Assembly (NCBI GenBank): GCA_028751875.1
Contig: CM054153.1
Span: 11,481,633 to 11,545,632 of the forward strand
Reading direction: 5' to 3'
Length of the DNA stretch: 64,000 nt
Source: Rapana venosa
Lineage: Eukaryota; Mollusca; Gastropoda; Neogastropoda; Muricidae
Position numbers and translations under genes: made by a program. Under the pieces are notes generated by a model, which saw nothing but the letters and a program-made list of their open reading frames with translations, was not told the DNA's origin and did no database searches. Below, piece after piece: positions 10,849-21,905 of this stretch (the stretch's first letter is position 1; the number at the start of each line of letters is the position of its first letter).

Positions 10849-11090
10849 CCATCCATCAACCTATTTATTCACCCATCCATCTACCCATTCACCCACCCAT
10901 CCATCCATCTATCCATCCACCCACCCATCCACCCACCCACCCATCCATCCATTCATCTACCGATCCATCCACCCATCCACCTATCCACCCGTCCTCCTAT
11001 CCATCCATTCACCCATTCATCCATCCATCCACCCATCCATCCATCCATCCATACATACATACATACATACATAATATACATACACACACA
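10730..11090. repeat. G18 run, (GATA)n, (CATC)n, (CATA)n array
   Basis: A run of 18 G at about 10746-10763, CAGA and GATA units to 10850, imperfect CATC/CACC units to 11055, and a short CATA run to 11090. Confidence 0.93.
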
Positions 11091-11715
11091 TTCATACAAA
11101 AACAAAGAAACTAGCGACAGAGACACAGAAAGAAACAGAATGATAGAGACATAATTATGCAGACAGACTGAAGCAAGAAGGAAGAGGTCGAATCAGACAG
11201 AACAAAGAGTCCCCATGTTTTCGTCTTTGCTTTTAAGTTGTTTGTTTTAACTGTTTTAAATGTTTTTTCGGGGGTAGGGGGATATCTCTTTGTTTCTCTC
11301 AGTCACTGACCTGAAGAAATTGTGCTCTTAGTTTCACAAGAACATAGGCAAACGACCAAACCTAGACAAAGAATGATTTTCTTACAATCTCATGCTTCCA
11401 TTAACGCAATTCAGCAAATATTGACCGAGCGCTCTGTCTTCCTGAAAAAGGTAATCAATTAAGGAATTAATCAGTAAACTGAACTAGAAGAAAACAGTGA
11501 CTCAAGTTCTCATGTTTGAAATTTGTTTTTCTTCGCGTGCTGTTTGATTGATTATTTTGGACTAGCTACAAGATGCAATGCATGTTTGGAGTGTTTTGTT
11601 TTGGGACAGCTATGTCAAATGGAATATGTTCGGGTTTGAAGTATGCCCTCTGTTCTGTTTTGAAAATTCACCACAAAGATCTGCTACACATACCCAAAGC
11701 GCATTTTCAGTTCAT
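11091..11715. other. Low-copy spacer
   Basis: Purine-rich start, then ordinary AT-rich sequence. No gene is seen. Confidence 0.5.
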
Positions 11716-11719
11716 TATA

Positions 11720-11773
11720 ACACTTACATACACACACACTTATGAGCCTGAATTGTATTTTCAGCTCAATTTC

Positions 11774-11814
<41 letters not shown>

Positions 11815-11873
11815 GAGCCTAAATAGTATTTTCAGCTCAATTTCACACACACACACACACTTAGCCTCCCCCA

Positions 11874-11906
<33 letters not shown>

Positions 11907-11960
11907 CATAGCTCCCTTACAAACAGGCCCCCCTTAACACACACACACAAACAACCTCCC
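11720..11960. repeat. (CA)n array with duplicated insert
   Basis: Three (CA)n runs. The segment TATGAGCCTGAATTGTATTT with TTCAGCTCAATTTC is present twice, near 11741 and 11813, each followed by (CA)n. This indicates tandem duplication of about 72 bp including the CA run. Confidence 0.85.
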
Positions 11961-12218
11961 TCCCACCACCACACCAAACCACCCACCATCCACCACCCAC
12001 ACACATTAGTCTACCATCCAGACATCGGCTTCAAAATAAATGCCCCACATTACCATGGTAGGAACAGGGACTAGGGGCAGTGCTAATGGTTGTGGTCAAG
12101 AAGACTGGTCAAGTGGTACCAGCGGCCAGAGAAACAAATGACCAGGCGAAATGAACAGAAACACAGGGGGCTCAATACTACTACATTCTGTGCTAGCTTC
12201 TAGACAAATCGCGAGCCA

Positions 12219-12500
12219 AAGACTTGAGTGGTTAGAACGCGATACTTGCAGTCTGACGGTAGTTTCAGAACGTGGGCTCAAAACCACGCAGACTGGTGTC
12301 GAGCCTCATCCCCGAAGTCGGAGTATGGCTACCTTAAATGGTAGGCAAACGGTCGTGCCCTAGGAATTTCACCATTGGGGAACCTCGGAGCTTCAGCCTA
12401 GAAACAGCGGAGAAAGGGGAAAATGCCTTCATTAAGGTGTCCACTCGAGGGAACTCTTTTGCCCTAGGGGCAACATCCTAATCAGTGTGAGTCATTAGCA
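12219..12500 (+). mobile_element. SINE-C copy 1, tRNA-like head, degenerate
   Basis: Contains AGACTTGAGTGGTTAGAACG (degenerate box A) and GTGGGCTCAAAACC about 55 bases later (degenerate box B). The body follows: CATCCCCGAAGTCGGAGTAT, GGCTACCTTAA and TTTCACCATTGGGGAACCTC. The body recurs at 33036-33125, and the TCGGAGTATGGCTACC module recurs inverted in repeat E. Confidence 0.6.
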
Positions 12501-13129
12501 TGAGACTATGAACAAGGTCCCGTGTGCGAAGGCCACCTGTGTTTGTTGTGTCGCTAAATAGGTTCCTTGTTGTTAACTGGTTTAAGACGTTCAACTGCGC
12601 GAACCTGGTCCCAAGAAAAAGTTAACTTGAAATTATTTTTAAGGTGCTTAGCGCGTCTTTTTCGATCAACACACTTGAAAACACAACCCACAATGATAAT
12701 TGCAATGAAAAGATAGTTGTGTGTGTGTGAAAAAACCTGCAGTCGAGACAGCCAACTTAAAACGTGTACTCCCTAACTTTCCCCGGGAAGATCTGTTGGG
12801 TTTTTTTCTAATTCGCACACGCACAAAGACACTATCAATTGTCAGAGTTGGAATCGTTTGTCTAGCAGTTTGCAGTCTGTGCATTGGCAGCCCACCTGGT
12901 GAAGGGGTTTCTTTTTTTATTCCACAGGCAGTGTCCAGACCCAGAGAGGAGTTCTAATATCCGTTGAGCTTGTCCACTTTACGACAATAACCCATAGTAC
13001 AACACGACGCACGTGCCATATCTGCCCACGTAACAAAAAGTCATTCATTGTTTGTGTGGGGAAAAAAAGAGGCTAGCGATGTCCTGCGGTTTGAATCATT
13101 CCAACACAACTGATATGAAGACGTGACCT
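12501..13129. other. Low-copy spacer
   Basis: No gene or repeat recognised. Frames of 70-78 codons around 12666-12957 overlap on both strands and show no family signature. Confidence 0.5.
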
Positions 13130-13179
<50 letters not shown>

Positions 13180-13206
13180 CGAGAGAGAGAGAGGAAGAGA
13201 GAGGGG
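13130..13206. repeat. (GA)n microsatellite
   Basis: GA units with a few GAGAC interruptions. Confidence 0.92.
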
Positions 13207-13794
13207 GGCAAAGGGAGAGATTCTGCCCGCTCAAAGTGCCAAAACAACAAATGACGTCAACATTGTAATGTAGACCCCCCAAATAACTCATGAAGAAATT
13301 TGGGGAAAGTCGTCAATCACTGTTTTCAATAGGCTAAATAGGAGAATGCACACTGTGAGAGACGAATTAATGGGCAGGGGAGGGGGGGAGGAGGTGTAAG
13401 AGAAAAATGAATTTCAAAATAAAGAAAAATATATTTTAAGAATTGAAAAACAATGGAAAGGAGAGTAACAATTAAAGGGAGATAAAAACCAAGACAGGAA
13501 GAAGAATTAAAAATATAGGGGAAAATTCCAAAAATCCAAAATCAAAAACTAAAAAGAAACTTGTCGACAAAGGAAAAACCCGTAAGACAAAGAAGACGAT
13601 AACGACGACAACGACAACAAGGAAACTACATCTCTACAAACTACAAGCAACAACAAAAAAACAGAAACCAAAACAGCCAGCAAATCCACAAACACACACA
13701 CGACAAACCAATCCACGGACAGAGCCAGAGACTCAGCCCTAAGTCCTACTCAGTGCCAAGACGGGAACCGGCCAGACAAAACAGCTCTCTAGTA
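13207..13794. other. A-rich low-copy spacer
   Basis: A-rich sequence with CAA and GAA units near 13590-13690. No gene is seen. Confidence 0.5.
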
Positions 13795-14000
13795 GGCCTT
13801 AACCCCTACAATCAGTCACACGGACAGGGGAGTTGGCTACTGGTCAAGGCAATGACCACAGCTACTGACTGGTCAAGTGACTGTGGCTCATTACAGCCAG
13901 GATTTCTCGGAAGCGAAGTGAGGGCTGGCCAGTCTGTGGGTTGTCCATGATGCAGTCCTTCTTTTTTTAGTTGGGGGGATTGTGGAGAAAGGTACACGGG
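13795..14000 (+). repeat. Diverged duplicate, copy 1
   Basis: Shares the order of short blocks CAATCA, CTACTGGTCAAG, CCATTATAG-like and ATCTGA/TTTTGGGGG-like sequence with 14590-14745. Alignment is loose and could be coincidental. Confidence 0.3.
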
Positions 14001-14079
14001 AAAAGACAGACTGATGACCTACTGAGAGGGAGACTGGATGAAAGACTGACAGTGGTTTTGAGCATGAGAGGAGAAGATA

Positions 14080-14330
14080 GAGGAATGGAAGGAGGAGGAG
14101 GAGGAGGAGAAGGAGAAGAAGGAGGAGGAGGGGGAGGAAGAAAAGGAGGAGGAGAAGAAGAAGAACAAGAACAAGAACAAGAAGAAAAGGAAGAAAAAAG
14201 AAAGAGGAGGAGGAAGAGGAGGAGGAGAAGGAAAAGAAGAAGGAGAAGAAGAAGAAGAAGAACAACAACAACAACAATAACAACAACATCAACTTCTACT
14301 ACTACAATACAACTACAACAACATAAACTA
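14080..14330. repeat. (GGA)n-(GAA)n-(CAA)n trinucleotide block
   Basis: GGA units pass into GAA and ACAAGA units, then (CAA)n and ACT/CAA units. Homopolymeric Glu/Arg/Lys and Thr frames result. Degenerate (TG)n follows at 14358-14425. Confidence 0.92.
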
Positions 14331-14589
14331 GAGGGAAGAGGGAAACTGAAAAGGTCTGTGTGTGTATGTGTGTATGTGTGTGCGTGTGTCTGTGTGTCTT
14401 AGTGTCTGTGTGTCTTTGTGTGTTGAGGAGAGGGTGTTAAAAATTGCAACACACAAACCTTAGCAACAAATTCGCAAACGCACAAAACATTCGCACAAAA
14501 AACAAAACATGAGAAAACCCTCTAGCAGACAGTAAATAAACCCAGAAAATGCACCTTGGCTAGCGGTTATCCCACTACCAGCCTTTAGG

Positions 14590-14745
14590 GGGGGGAAACA
14601 CCTAACAATCAAATACTCGCCATAGTTGTGGTCAATCAGACCTACTGGTCAAGAGATAGTAATAGCCCATTATAGTCAAGGGCTTATCTGAGACTATGCA
14701 GATAATCTGACCATTCTTTTGGGGGTTCGGAAGAAAAGTGTAGAG
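14590..14745 (+). repeat. Diverged duplicate, copy 2
   Basis: See 13795-14000 for the shared blocks. Confidence 0.3.
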
Positions 14746-15355
14746 AGAAAGACAGACCGACATACAGAGACAGAGAGATAGAGTGACAGAGACAGGAAAA
14801 GATTCCTAAAGCAATGAAGCAAGCTCCATTAATATCAATTTAGCGACTAAGCGTTTCTAGTGGTGAAAAAAAACCCAAAAAAACCGCATGCAAGCATGCA
14901 CAAACAATATTGCCGAGCGTGCATTAATGCTTTCATATTAAGGACATAACAAACCTAGAAAAAGTCTGACAAAAAAGATTTTCATGGGAGATAGAAATGA
15001 AGAAAATAAAAACACCTAAAGAAACATTAGAGAAAAAGCAACAAAAAGAATGAAAAATTACCCCAATTCTAAACAGAAAAAAAATAAAACAACAGCCGAA
15101 CAAAAAACAATATAAACTGAGACCAAAAACTAGCTTACCTTACGAAGTAAACAAGTACGCTGACAAACAGAGAGGTATTCTGCAGACAGAGAAGGGGGAA
15201 AATGCTGAAAAAAACACTTTTTTTCTGTTACAGCTTGAAATCTTAAATCAGGACAAACAAGCAAAAAATGTTTCCAAGTTTTTCTCTCATTAGAATGTGT
15301 TGAAGTAGGAATTTTGTTTATCCCTGATGAGGATGCAAAACTTAAAGTACACACA
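14746..15355. other. Low-copy A-rich spacer
   Basis: No gene recognised. The minus-strand frame at 15130-15489 is half microsatellite. Confidence 0.5.
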
Positions 15356-15356
15356 C

Positions 15357-15404
15357 ATGTCTGTCTGTCTGTCTGTCTCTCTCTCTGGCTCTGTGTTTCT
15401 CTGT

Positions 15405-15470
<66 letters not shown>

Positions 15471-15490
15471 TTCTTTCTCTCTCTCTCACA
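15357..15490. repeat. (CTGT)n/(CT)n microsatellite
   Basis: CTGT runs around 15357-15430, then CT runs to 15488. Confidence 0.92.
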
Positions 15491-15771
15491 CTCGATGCTA
15501 GTCAGTCAATAAGTCACGCACTCAATAAGAGAGGAAATGATATACACACAAACAACTAAAGATCGTAGTAAGTAATAAGTTTGTTCAATGAGTCAGTAAA
15601 AAAAACCCACCCACTTCTACTAAGAAAAGATTTGTTTTACATCAAACTAGTTTTCTTCAAAAATGAAGAAACGAATATCTATATAAAAAATAAAAATAAA
15701 AAGGTAGGCGCACAATGCATTAACAGTAAATATATTCAACGAGGAAGTCAAAAAGAATTAGCTAACAAATT

Positions 15772-15985
15772 ATGATAATAATAATAATAATAATAATAAT
15801 AATGGTGATGGTGATGACGACGACAACAACAACAGAAAATATGAGGAGAATAATAATAATAATAATAATAATATATAATAATAATAATAGAACTTTATAT
15901 AGCGCTATATCTTGCAAAAACAAATCAAAAGCGCTTTCATTCAACCCACTCCTACACATGCAACCAACAATGATTAACAGTTTTT
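15772..15985 (-). mobile_element. Solo L2/CR1-type 3' tail with (ATT)n end
   Basis: On the minus strand the order is CTGTTAATCATTGTTGGTTG, AGCGCTTTTGATTTGTTTTT, GCAAGATATAGCGCTATATA, then (TTA)n. The same module forms the 3' end of the LINE at 24056-25316. It is read as a strongly 5'-truncated LINE insertion, or the tail of a SINE, whose 3' microsatellite has expanded. Confidence 0.8.
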
Positions 15986-16018
15986 AAGAAATTCAAATGC
16001 ACACACGCGCAGGCACAC

Positions 16019-16330
16019 GTGCACACACACACACACACACAGAGATTATGCACTTCAGGAGGGTGATGGGAATTTTGGGAGAAAGGGGACCAAGAGAAAA
16101 GGAATTATTAAATAGGATAAATCAGAGACAACGATATCGAAAAGGCCGTAGAAGAAACGAAAAGAGTATATCGCCAACAACGACAAAGTAGCAGAAGAAG
16201 AAGGAAAAGGCGAAGAAGAAATAGGAGGAGGAGGAAGCAGAGGAGGAGGAAGAGGAGGAGGAAGCAGAGGAGGAGGAAGAGGAGCGGAAGAAGAAGAAAA
16301 GAAAGAAGGAGAAGAAACATAAAAGGGTTC
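16019..16330. repeat. (CA)n and (GGA/GAA)n purine block
   Basis: (CA)n at 16019-16041. Purine trinucleotides rich in GGA, GAA and GCAGAG units at 16190-16320. Confidence 0.85.
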
Positions 16331-16445
16331 AGACTACAAAAAGGTTGCTCTTTCAAATGGTGAGCTCATTAGTTCTTGGCAAACAGGAAGCAGTTTTACG
16401 GAGGAATGAAAAAGAATACATAGCAAGAACGAAATGTACAACAGT

Positions 16446-16446
<1 letters not shown>

Positions 16447-16534
<88 letters not shown>

Positions 16535-16577
16535 AAACACACACATACACACACATACACACACGCACGCACACGTA
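16447..16577. repeat. (CT)n-(CA)n compound microsatellite
   Basis: CT run of about 54 bp directly joined to a CA run, then CACATA and CACGCA variants. Confidence 0.97.
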
Positions 16578-16800
16578 CAGGATTTTGTTGAAAATGTGGG
16601 TAACGGACATTGACAAACTGCATGATGAACACGGTGTTTCAAGTACATTAACTTATCCTAATTTGGATGGTCCCATGTTCACATCAGTCATGTTTAACAG
16701 TTGCCATATTATGTCATGTTCTGTTTTGGTTTTGGTTTTGCTATTTATTGTTCGGCCCCATTCTAGGGAATAGAGGCCTGGAGAATAAGTTGTGTTCGTT

Positions 16801-16936
<136 letters not shown>

Positions 16937-16937
16937 G

Positions 16938-17285
16938 GTACAGGATAGCCTAGTGGTTAGAACATTGCGCTCGCAATCTGATAACCCGGGTTTGAATCCC
17001 GTTCAAGTGGATATCTTCCCCTGAAGTTAACATCAGTGCAGACTCCACTCTCCCCAAAAGTCCTTCGGATGAGACTATAAACCTTGGACCCGGGTGCGAA
17101 CGCACGCACAACATCTTGCGCACAGATTAAATCCTGTTCCGCTTTTCGAAAGAGTAGGCCATTGCGTGCCGGTGGGAGCAGATGACAAATTTTACAAAAC
17201 TGCACATACATTGGGACTAGATGTAAAGAAGCACATGAGTGTTTATTCCATTTTCTTCGATATAAAAGGATAAAAAAAAATGTCA
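16938..17285 (+). mobile_element. SINE-B copy 2, full length
   Basis: tRNA-like head with box A TAGCCTAGTGG and box B GGTTTGAATCC 33 bases after it. The second domain has CCTTCGGATGAGACTATAAA, then GTTCCGCTTTTCGAAAGAG and TAGGCCATTGCGTGCCGG. From memory this matches the order of the Nin-DC/V-SINE central domain. The 3' region has GGGACTAGATG, CACATGAGTGTTTATTCC and TTCGATATAAAAGGATAAA. This is the best complete reference copy for the family. Confidence 0.9.
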
Positions 17286-17640
17286 ACATACACAGAGAGT
17301 TTGTGTGTGTTTGCAAGGGAGAGATAGAGGAGGAAGAGCATGCATTTATATATATGCCTTGTGTACGTGTGCAACGCATATCAAGATATATTTACGCCTT
17401 GCGTGGGTTGAGCAGTGTACCAAACCAACAACAACAACAAAAAACAACAAAAATATTATCAAGAAAAACATGTCACAGCACACTGAAAAACGAAAGCGAC
17501 GGTCTGACAAGGGAGATAAATGAACTCCTGTCCTGAGGCAAAAAATTAATGGCAACAGCTGTAAGCAACTGCAGGTAACCTGCTATAAATCCACTGCTTG
17601 CTGTGCATAAGAGAAAAAGCAGAACACAGAGAGAGACGGA
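17286..17640. other. Low-copy spacer
   Basis: No gene or repeat recognised. Confidence 0.5.
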
Positions 17641-17641
17641 G

Positions 17642-17706
<65 letters not shown>
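17641..17706. repeat. (GA)n microsatellite
   Basis: Nearly perfect GA units. Confidence 0.95.
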
Positions 17707-17710
<4 letters not shown>

Positions 17711-17727
17711 TGCTTTTTTATGTTTGT

Positions 17728-17893
17728 TTTTTTATTTCGAGGATAATGGAATAAGCACTCACGTGCTTTTTTTTTACATCCAGTCCGCGTGTGTGTGCTG
17801 TTTTGTAAATTTTGCCATCCGTCCCACCAGCATTCAAAGGTCTACTCTTACGAAAAGCGGAACGGGTCTTAACGTGCATGCAAGGTGTTCCGA
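17728..17893 (-). mobile_element. SINE-B copy 3, 5'-truncated
   Basis: Reverse orientation: TTATTTCGAGGATAATGGAA, TACATCCAGTCC, then AAAGCGGAACGGGTCTTAAC. It ends before the GATGAGAC part, so the 5' half is absent. Confidence 0.87.
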
Positions 17894-17919
17894 ATTTTTT
17901 GTTAATATGAAAAGAAAAA

Positions 17920-17996
17920 AGGAAGCAGAGAGAGAAAGAGAGAGTGGGACAGAGAGAGACACAGAGAGACAGAGAGAGAGGGGGGGGAGAGAGAAA

Positions 17997-18088
<92 letters not shown>

Positions 18089-18090
18089 CA
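17920..18090. repeat. (GA)n purine tract
   Basis: GA/GACAGA units with a short G-run. Confidence 0.93.
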
Positions 18091-18364
18091 GTTAGCAAAC
18101 AACGTGTGCCTGCACTTTGAACAGAAAAATCAACATCAGCCGAATCAACAGGAACAAAACAACAGCACCACTGGTATCAGCAGCAAGACGGGTGGCAAGG
18201 TCTCTCTTGTGTATCATAGACATATTCTCTGCGAAATCAAACAATACAAGTCAAGAAACAAACCAAAAAAACCGCGGGGGGAAAAAAACAAAAAGTTTTG
18301 CTGGCTGTTTTGTTTTCAAGTAATCGATATTCTTTTGATGGTCGATTCTTAGTCATGACGTACG

Positions 18365-18376
18365 TGTGTGTGGGTG

Positions 18377-18453
<77 letters not shown>

Positions 18454-18629
18454 ATAAATTCATGGTGTTTCTCTGTGCTTGTAATCCATACCCTACACCC
18501 TCCCCATCCCAATCCCATCCTCCATCACTCTCTTAAGTTCTCTTTCTTTCTTTCCTCTCTCTCTCTCCCTCTCTTTCGCTCCTCTCTCTCTCTCTCTCTC
18601 TCACTCTCTCTCTCTCTCTCTCTCTCTCT

Positions 18630-18661
<32 letters not shown>

Positions 18662-18662
18662 A
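18365..18662. repeat. (TG)n and (CT)n microsatellites
   Basis: (TG)n at 18365-18451 and (CT)n at 18551-18662, separated by about 100 bp of pyrimidine-rich sequence. The preceding 18100-18364 shows no gene. Confidence 0.95.
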
Positions 18663-19557
18663 TAAAGATAACTTAAAATATTCGAGAAGATTAAGAACTA
18701 AGTGGGCTACCAGGTAGCAAGGAAACAAACACCCCAGCCAACAAGCAAACAAAAAAATCCCACAATGGACTTTTAAAACCTCTCAGATGTTCATTTGATA
18801 TAGATCATAGTTTCACACAAATTAAAACTAGCTGACTGAATAACTAAAACTCAGCAACTATGTAAAACCTCCAATAATCACCATTTTTCACGACAGTTCC
18901 AAAGAGTACACAACAAAAAGTGTCATTCTTTTTCAAGCCTAGAATGTTATATGAATAGCCTATTAAAATTGTATTAATAACAGTCTCGTGTAGATTTTCA
19001 TATCAAACGTTAGTGGTCGAAGTTGGAATGCATTTACCTTAACAATAGTATGCAAACATATGCAAAGACAAAAATTTATGTTACATTCGGAAACCCTCTT
19101 AGCTCGAGCCAAGGAACGAGAAAACATATTCAACGTTAAACAAAAAGAATAGAACAATATTCTATTTTCACCAACAAACAGTGCAAACCAGCTAGGACTT
19201 CTGTGTGATTATTTGATGGCAACAAGAAGGTGTGTGGGGGGGGGGGGGGGAGGGGGGGATATGCTGCTATAGTAACAAGAACAGTTGCCGTAGTAACAGC
19301 TTAAAGGTATTTACCTTCTCCACAAGAATTGGTCTTTCAGACTACAGCGGTGACTTGGTGGGATTATCTTTTGCTGAGGAGTAAGCCAGCATCGGAGGTC
19401 CTTGTCTCTAGTGTTTGTTTCTCGTTCTTTGGTAGGATTGGTGTCTTTTGAGTTTGAAGTTGTTTCCAAGGAAACGAAAGAAGGATTATTAAGCTTTGTG
19501 ATGTGTTGGGTTGTGGCGTGGTTGTGATGCTAGTGTTAGTGCGGTAGAGGGTATGGT
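18663..19557. other. Low-copy spacer
   Basis: No gene recognised. A G-rich run is present near 19234-19258. Confidence 0.5.
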
Positions 19558-19626
19558 GCGTGGTGGTGGTGGTGGTGTGGTGGTGGTGGTGGTGGTGGTG
19601 GTGGTGGTGGTGGTGGTGGTGGTGGT

Positions 19627-19700
<74 letters not shown>
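19558..19700. repeat. (GGT)n-(GT)n microsatellite
   Basis: About 22 GGT units pass directly into (TG)n. Read in the three frames it gives poly-Val, poly-Trp or poly-Gly. Confidence 0.97.
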
Positions 19701-20221
19701 AGAGGGAATAAGCGCAAATATTTCTTACTGCAGCGCTACATTTATACTTTATCTGCTAAAATGTCACCATAAGTATGTCTCACTGCACACAGCATGCAGA
19801 ACAACGAAAACAAACAGATACAAGGTAAAGGGTAAAGGTAAATGTGTTATCATAACCTATGTAGTGGTTGGTATATACAAGGTACCATCTAGAAAAAAAT
19901 CGTTTCGAATAAGCACCATTTACCCCGAATCCCAATAGAATTTTCCTTTAACTTCTTATCAACATTTACAAGCGTACTGTCGTTGGCACAGAACCTGCTA
20001 CAGCCCATCCCTCTCTTTATCATAAAACTCATGCGGGATGTTTTCGTGTCATCCATACCACTGGTCCTAGCTGACTCACTCTTTTACTAAAATCTGCATG
20101 AATTTTCCACATGTGCCCAAGATGTTACGCCTGCATGAGAACAAGGAATTGTATAGCTGACAGTATAATCAGATGGATTTGCAGGGCAAGGGAGTCGGAA
20201 CTGGCATCAACTCCAGAAAAG

Positions 20222-20222
<1 letters not shown>
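19701..20222. other. Low-copy spacer
   Basis: A SINE-A-like AAGGGTAAAGGTAAATGTGT fragment at about 19827-19850 matches the SINE-A 3' edge in reverse, but the body is absent. Otherwise no feature is seen. Confidence 0.45.

Positions 20223-20252
<30 letters not shown>
20223..20252. repeat. Poly-C run of 30
   Basis: Thirty uninterrupted C residues, i.e. a G30 run on the minus strand able to form G-quadruplexes. Such runs are also prone to assembly length error. Confidence 0.9.
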
Positions 20253-20699
20253 ACTCTTCCCCAATAGACATCTCGACAGTGATTTAAACTCTTGCTCTCA
20301 ATTATATACAGATACTGAACAAATATCTTCCACACTTTTGGTTCTAGAGTACTCGCATGTTGCCCTTCCACAATACAGTAATGGGGGTGTTCTTTCAATG
20401 GGAACATGGGGCATGATGGACAAAGCCTGTAGCACATGCAGTGCTAATGCGTTCGGCCAGCAACAATAACAAAGCAAATTCTCAGCAATCTACGCCAAGA
20501 GGGTCAACAGCTAGAATGGCCATGAGCTACTCTGAAATCAGTAAGTATCGGCTGAGCCCAGCAAAAAGACCTCCTGCAGAGTCACCAGAGAAGACTAGGC
20601 ACTACGCATGAAACCCAATAGCTAGGTCCTTTGCCAGGTAACACAGAATGAAGGAGAAGATTAACAAATGACAAGTCATAAGTTCTATTATGAGATTTG
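20253..20699. other. Low-copy spacer
   Basis: No gene recognised. Confidence 0.5.
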
Positions 20700-20702
20700 A
20701 AC

Positions 20703-20877
20703 CATGTCGGGAACGGGATAGCTCAGTGGTCAGAGCACTCGCTTTCTCAAAGCTAAGGTTTAAGTAGCATTGAGCGGGGGTTACTAAGTGGATGGGTGAC
20801 CGTTTGCGCGTCTTGGCTTCAGTATAGTCCCCCAGCTGTAAACGGGTACATGCCTCTTTATGGTCAGCACCTGGGCT
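20703..20877 (+). mobile_element. SINE-A copy 3, 5' part (interrupted)
   Basis: Head AACGGGATAGCTCAGTGGTC, then the 5S-like GCTAAGGTTTAAGTAGCATT and AAGTGGATGGGTGACCG, body CTTGGCTTCAGTATAGTC and CTCTTTATGGTCAG. The sequence breaks at GGTCAG and resumes at 21249. Confidence 0.88.
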
Positions 20878-21248
20878 TTATCACAGTTCTTGATTAAACC
20901 ATTGACGCTGGGGGCAACAGCAAAGTGAGAGGCTGTATGACCAGTGGCTTTCCCACTCATAGAATTCCACTTTACAGCTTAGTCTTTGGTGATCGACTAT
21001 GACTCTCTGACTAGGAGGCTTGACTCGCACAGTTCTTATGTGCTGCAGCCCTGGGGGCTGGTTGGCCTTTGGAGAACATCTCCAACGCTGACTGTCCTTA
21101 TGCCCACTTGGCCAAGAGAGTGGGGATGTACTGTGGGCAAGGCATCTCCACTATAATCAAATTTCTGCCCAGTTTCCAAAACAGCAGCTGCCTCCTCTGC
21201 TGTTTTGGAGGTCATCGTCGGACACGACGGACAAACATACATACATGA
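20878..21248 (+). mobile_element. Repeat D copy 1: LINE-like 3' fragment inserted in SINE-A
   Basis: The 371-bp insert is flanked by the 6-bp direct repeat GGTCAG (20872-20877 and 21249-21254). Its last ~180 bp match 29389-29568. It ends with the hairpin-forming CGTCG-GACA-CGACG followed by GACAAACATACATACATGAG, a microsatellite-like tail. Truncation at different 5' points with a common 3' end is typical of LINE-type insertions. The family is not recognised. Confidence 0.7.
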
Positions 21249-21385
21249 GGGTCAGGGAAGGTAAAGCAGCGAGGGAGAGGAGATGGGCGCCGCTCTCAAT
21301 GCGCTGGCCCCTAGAGAAGCGGAGGTCTCTGACGCCTTGCTCTCCAACGATCGCATAGGTTATATGAACATCTTTACCGTTTATC
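21249..21385 (+). mobile_element. SINE-A copy 3, 3' part
   Basis: Continues the interrupted copy: GGGTCAGGGAAGGTAAAGC, ATGGGCGCCGCTCTCAATG, GGCCCCTAGAGAAG, GGTCTCTGACGCC, ending near ATATGAACATCTTTACC. Confidence 0.88.
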
Positions 21386-21469
21386 TAGTTGTATGTTCAA
21401 ACCGCTGAGCTATTCTGCCTTCCTACCCTCACTAAACAGGCAAATCGCTGTTTCCCTTCTGAAAGCACT

Positions 21470-21805
21470 TCCAGTCAACACAACTGAATTTCCAGCGATT
21501 AGATAAAGAAACCAAACAACGTCAAGAGCGGCTGGAAGCAGAAGGCAAGAATGGCTGTCTGAAGAGAGGTCAAGGGGAGGAGGAAGGGAGGGGAGGGGGG
21601 CTGACTAAGAGGGGGAAGGGGTGAGGTGGGAAAATGCGGAATTGGAATCTGTGTTTGCGTCTGCAATTTGGTGTCAAGTGCTTGAGGACTGAGTCAGTTA
21701 TTCCCTGTTTAGCCTTGGGTGAAGGTGAGTTGTCTGGAGAAAATGACGCAATGTCGTTGGAAGGAAATGATGAAAGGAAAACAAGAGAGATGCATTTGAT
21801 GGGTT
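21470..21805 (+). repeat. Repeat H copy 1
   Basis: Landmarks are AAGAAACCAAAC, GGAAGCAGAAGGCAAGAA, GGAATTGGAATCTGTGTTTG, TGAGGACTGAGTCAGTTATT and AGGTGAGTTGTCTGGA. It runs up to the TG microsatellite at 21807. Six copies are seen in the window. Confidence 0.8.
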
Positions 21806-21834
21806 GTGTGTGTGTGTGTGGTGTGTGTGTGTGT

Positions 21835-21876
<42 letters not shown>

Positions 21877-21905
21877 TGTGTGGTTGTGTGTGGGTTTGTG
21901 TGCAC
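21806..21905. repeat. (TG)n microsatellite
   Basis: TG units with single GGTG and TTTG interruptions. Confidence 0.95.

Noticed and set aside
16938..17010. Possible tRNA gene
   Set aside because: Boxes A and B are present, but the sequence continues into the repeated SINE-B body and the acceptor stem is not paired.
20703..20800. Possible tRNA or 5S rRNA gene
   Set aside because: Only promoter-like parts match, and the same combination recurs at five other places as the start of SINE-A.
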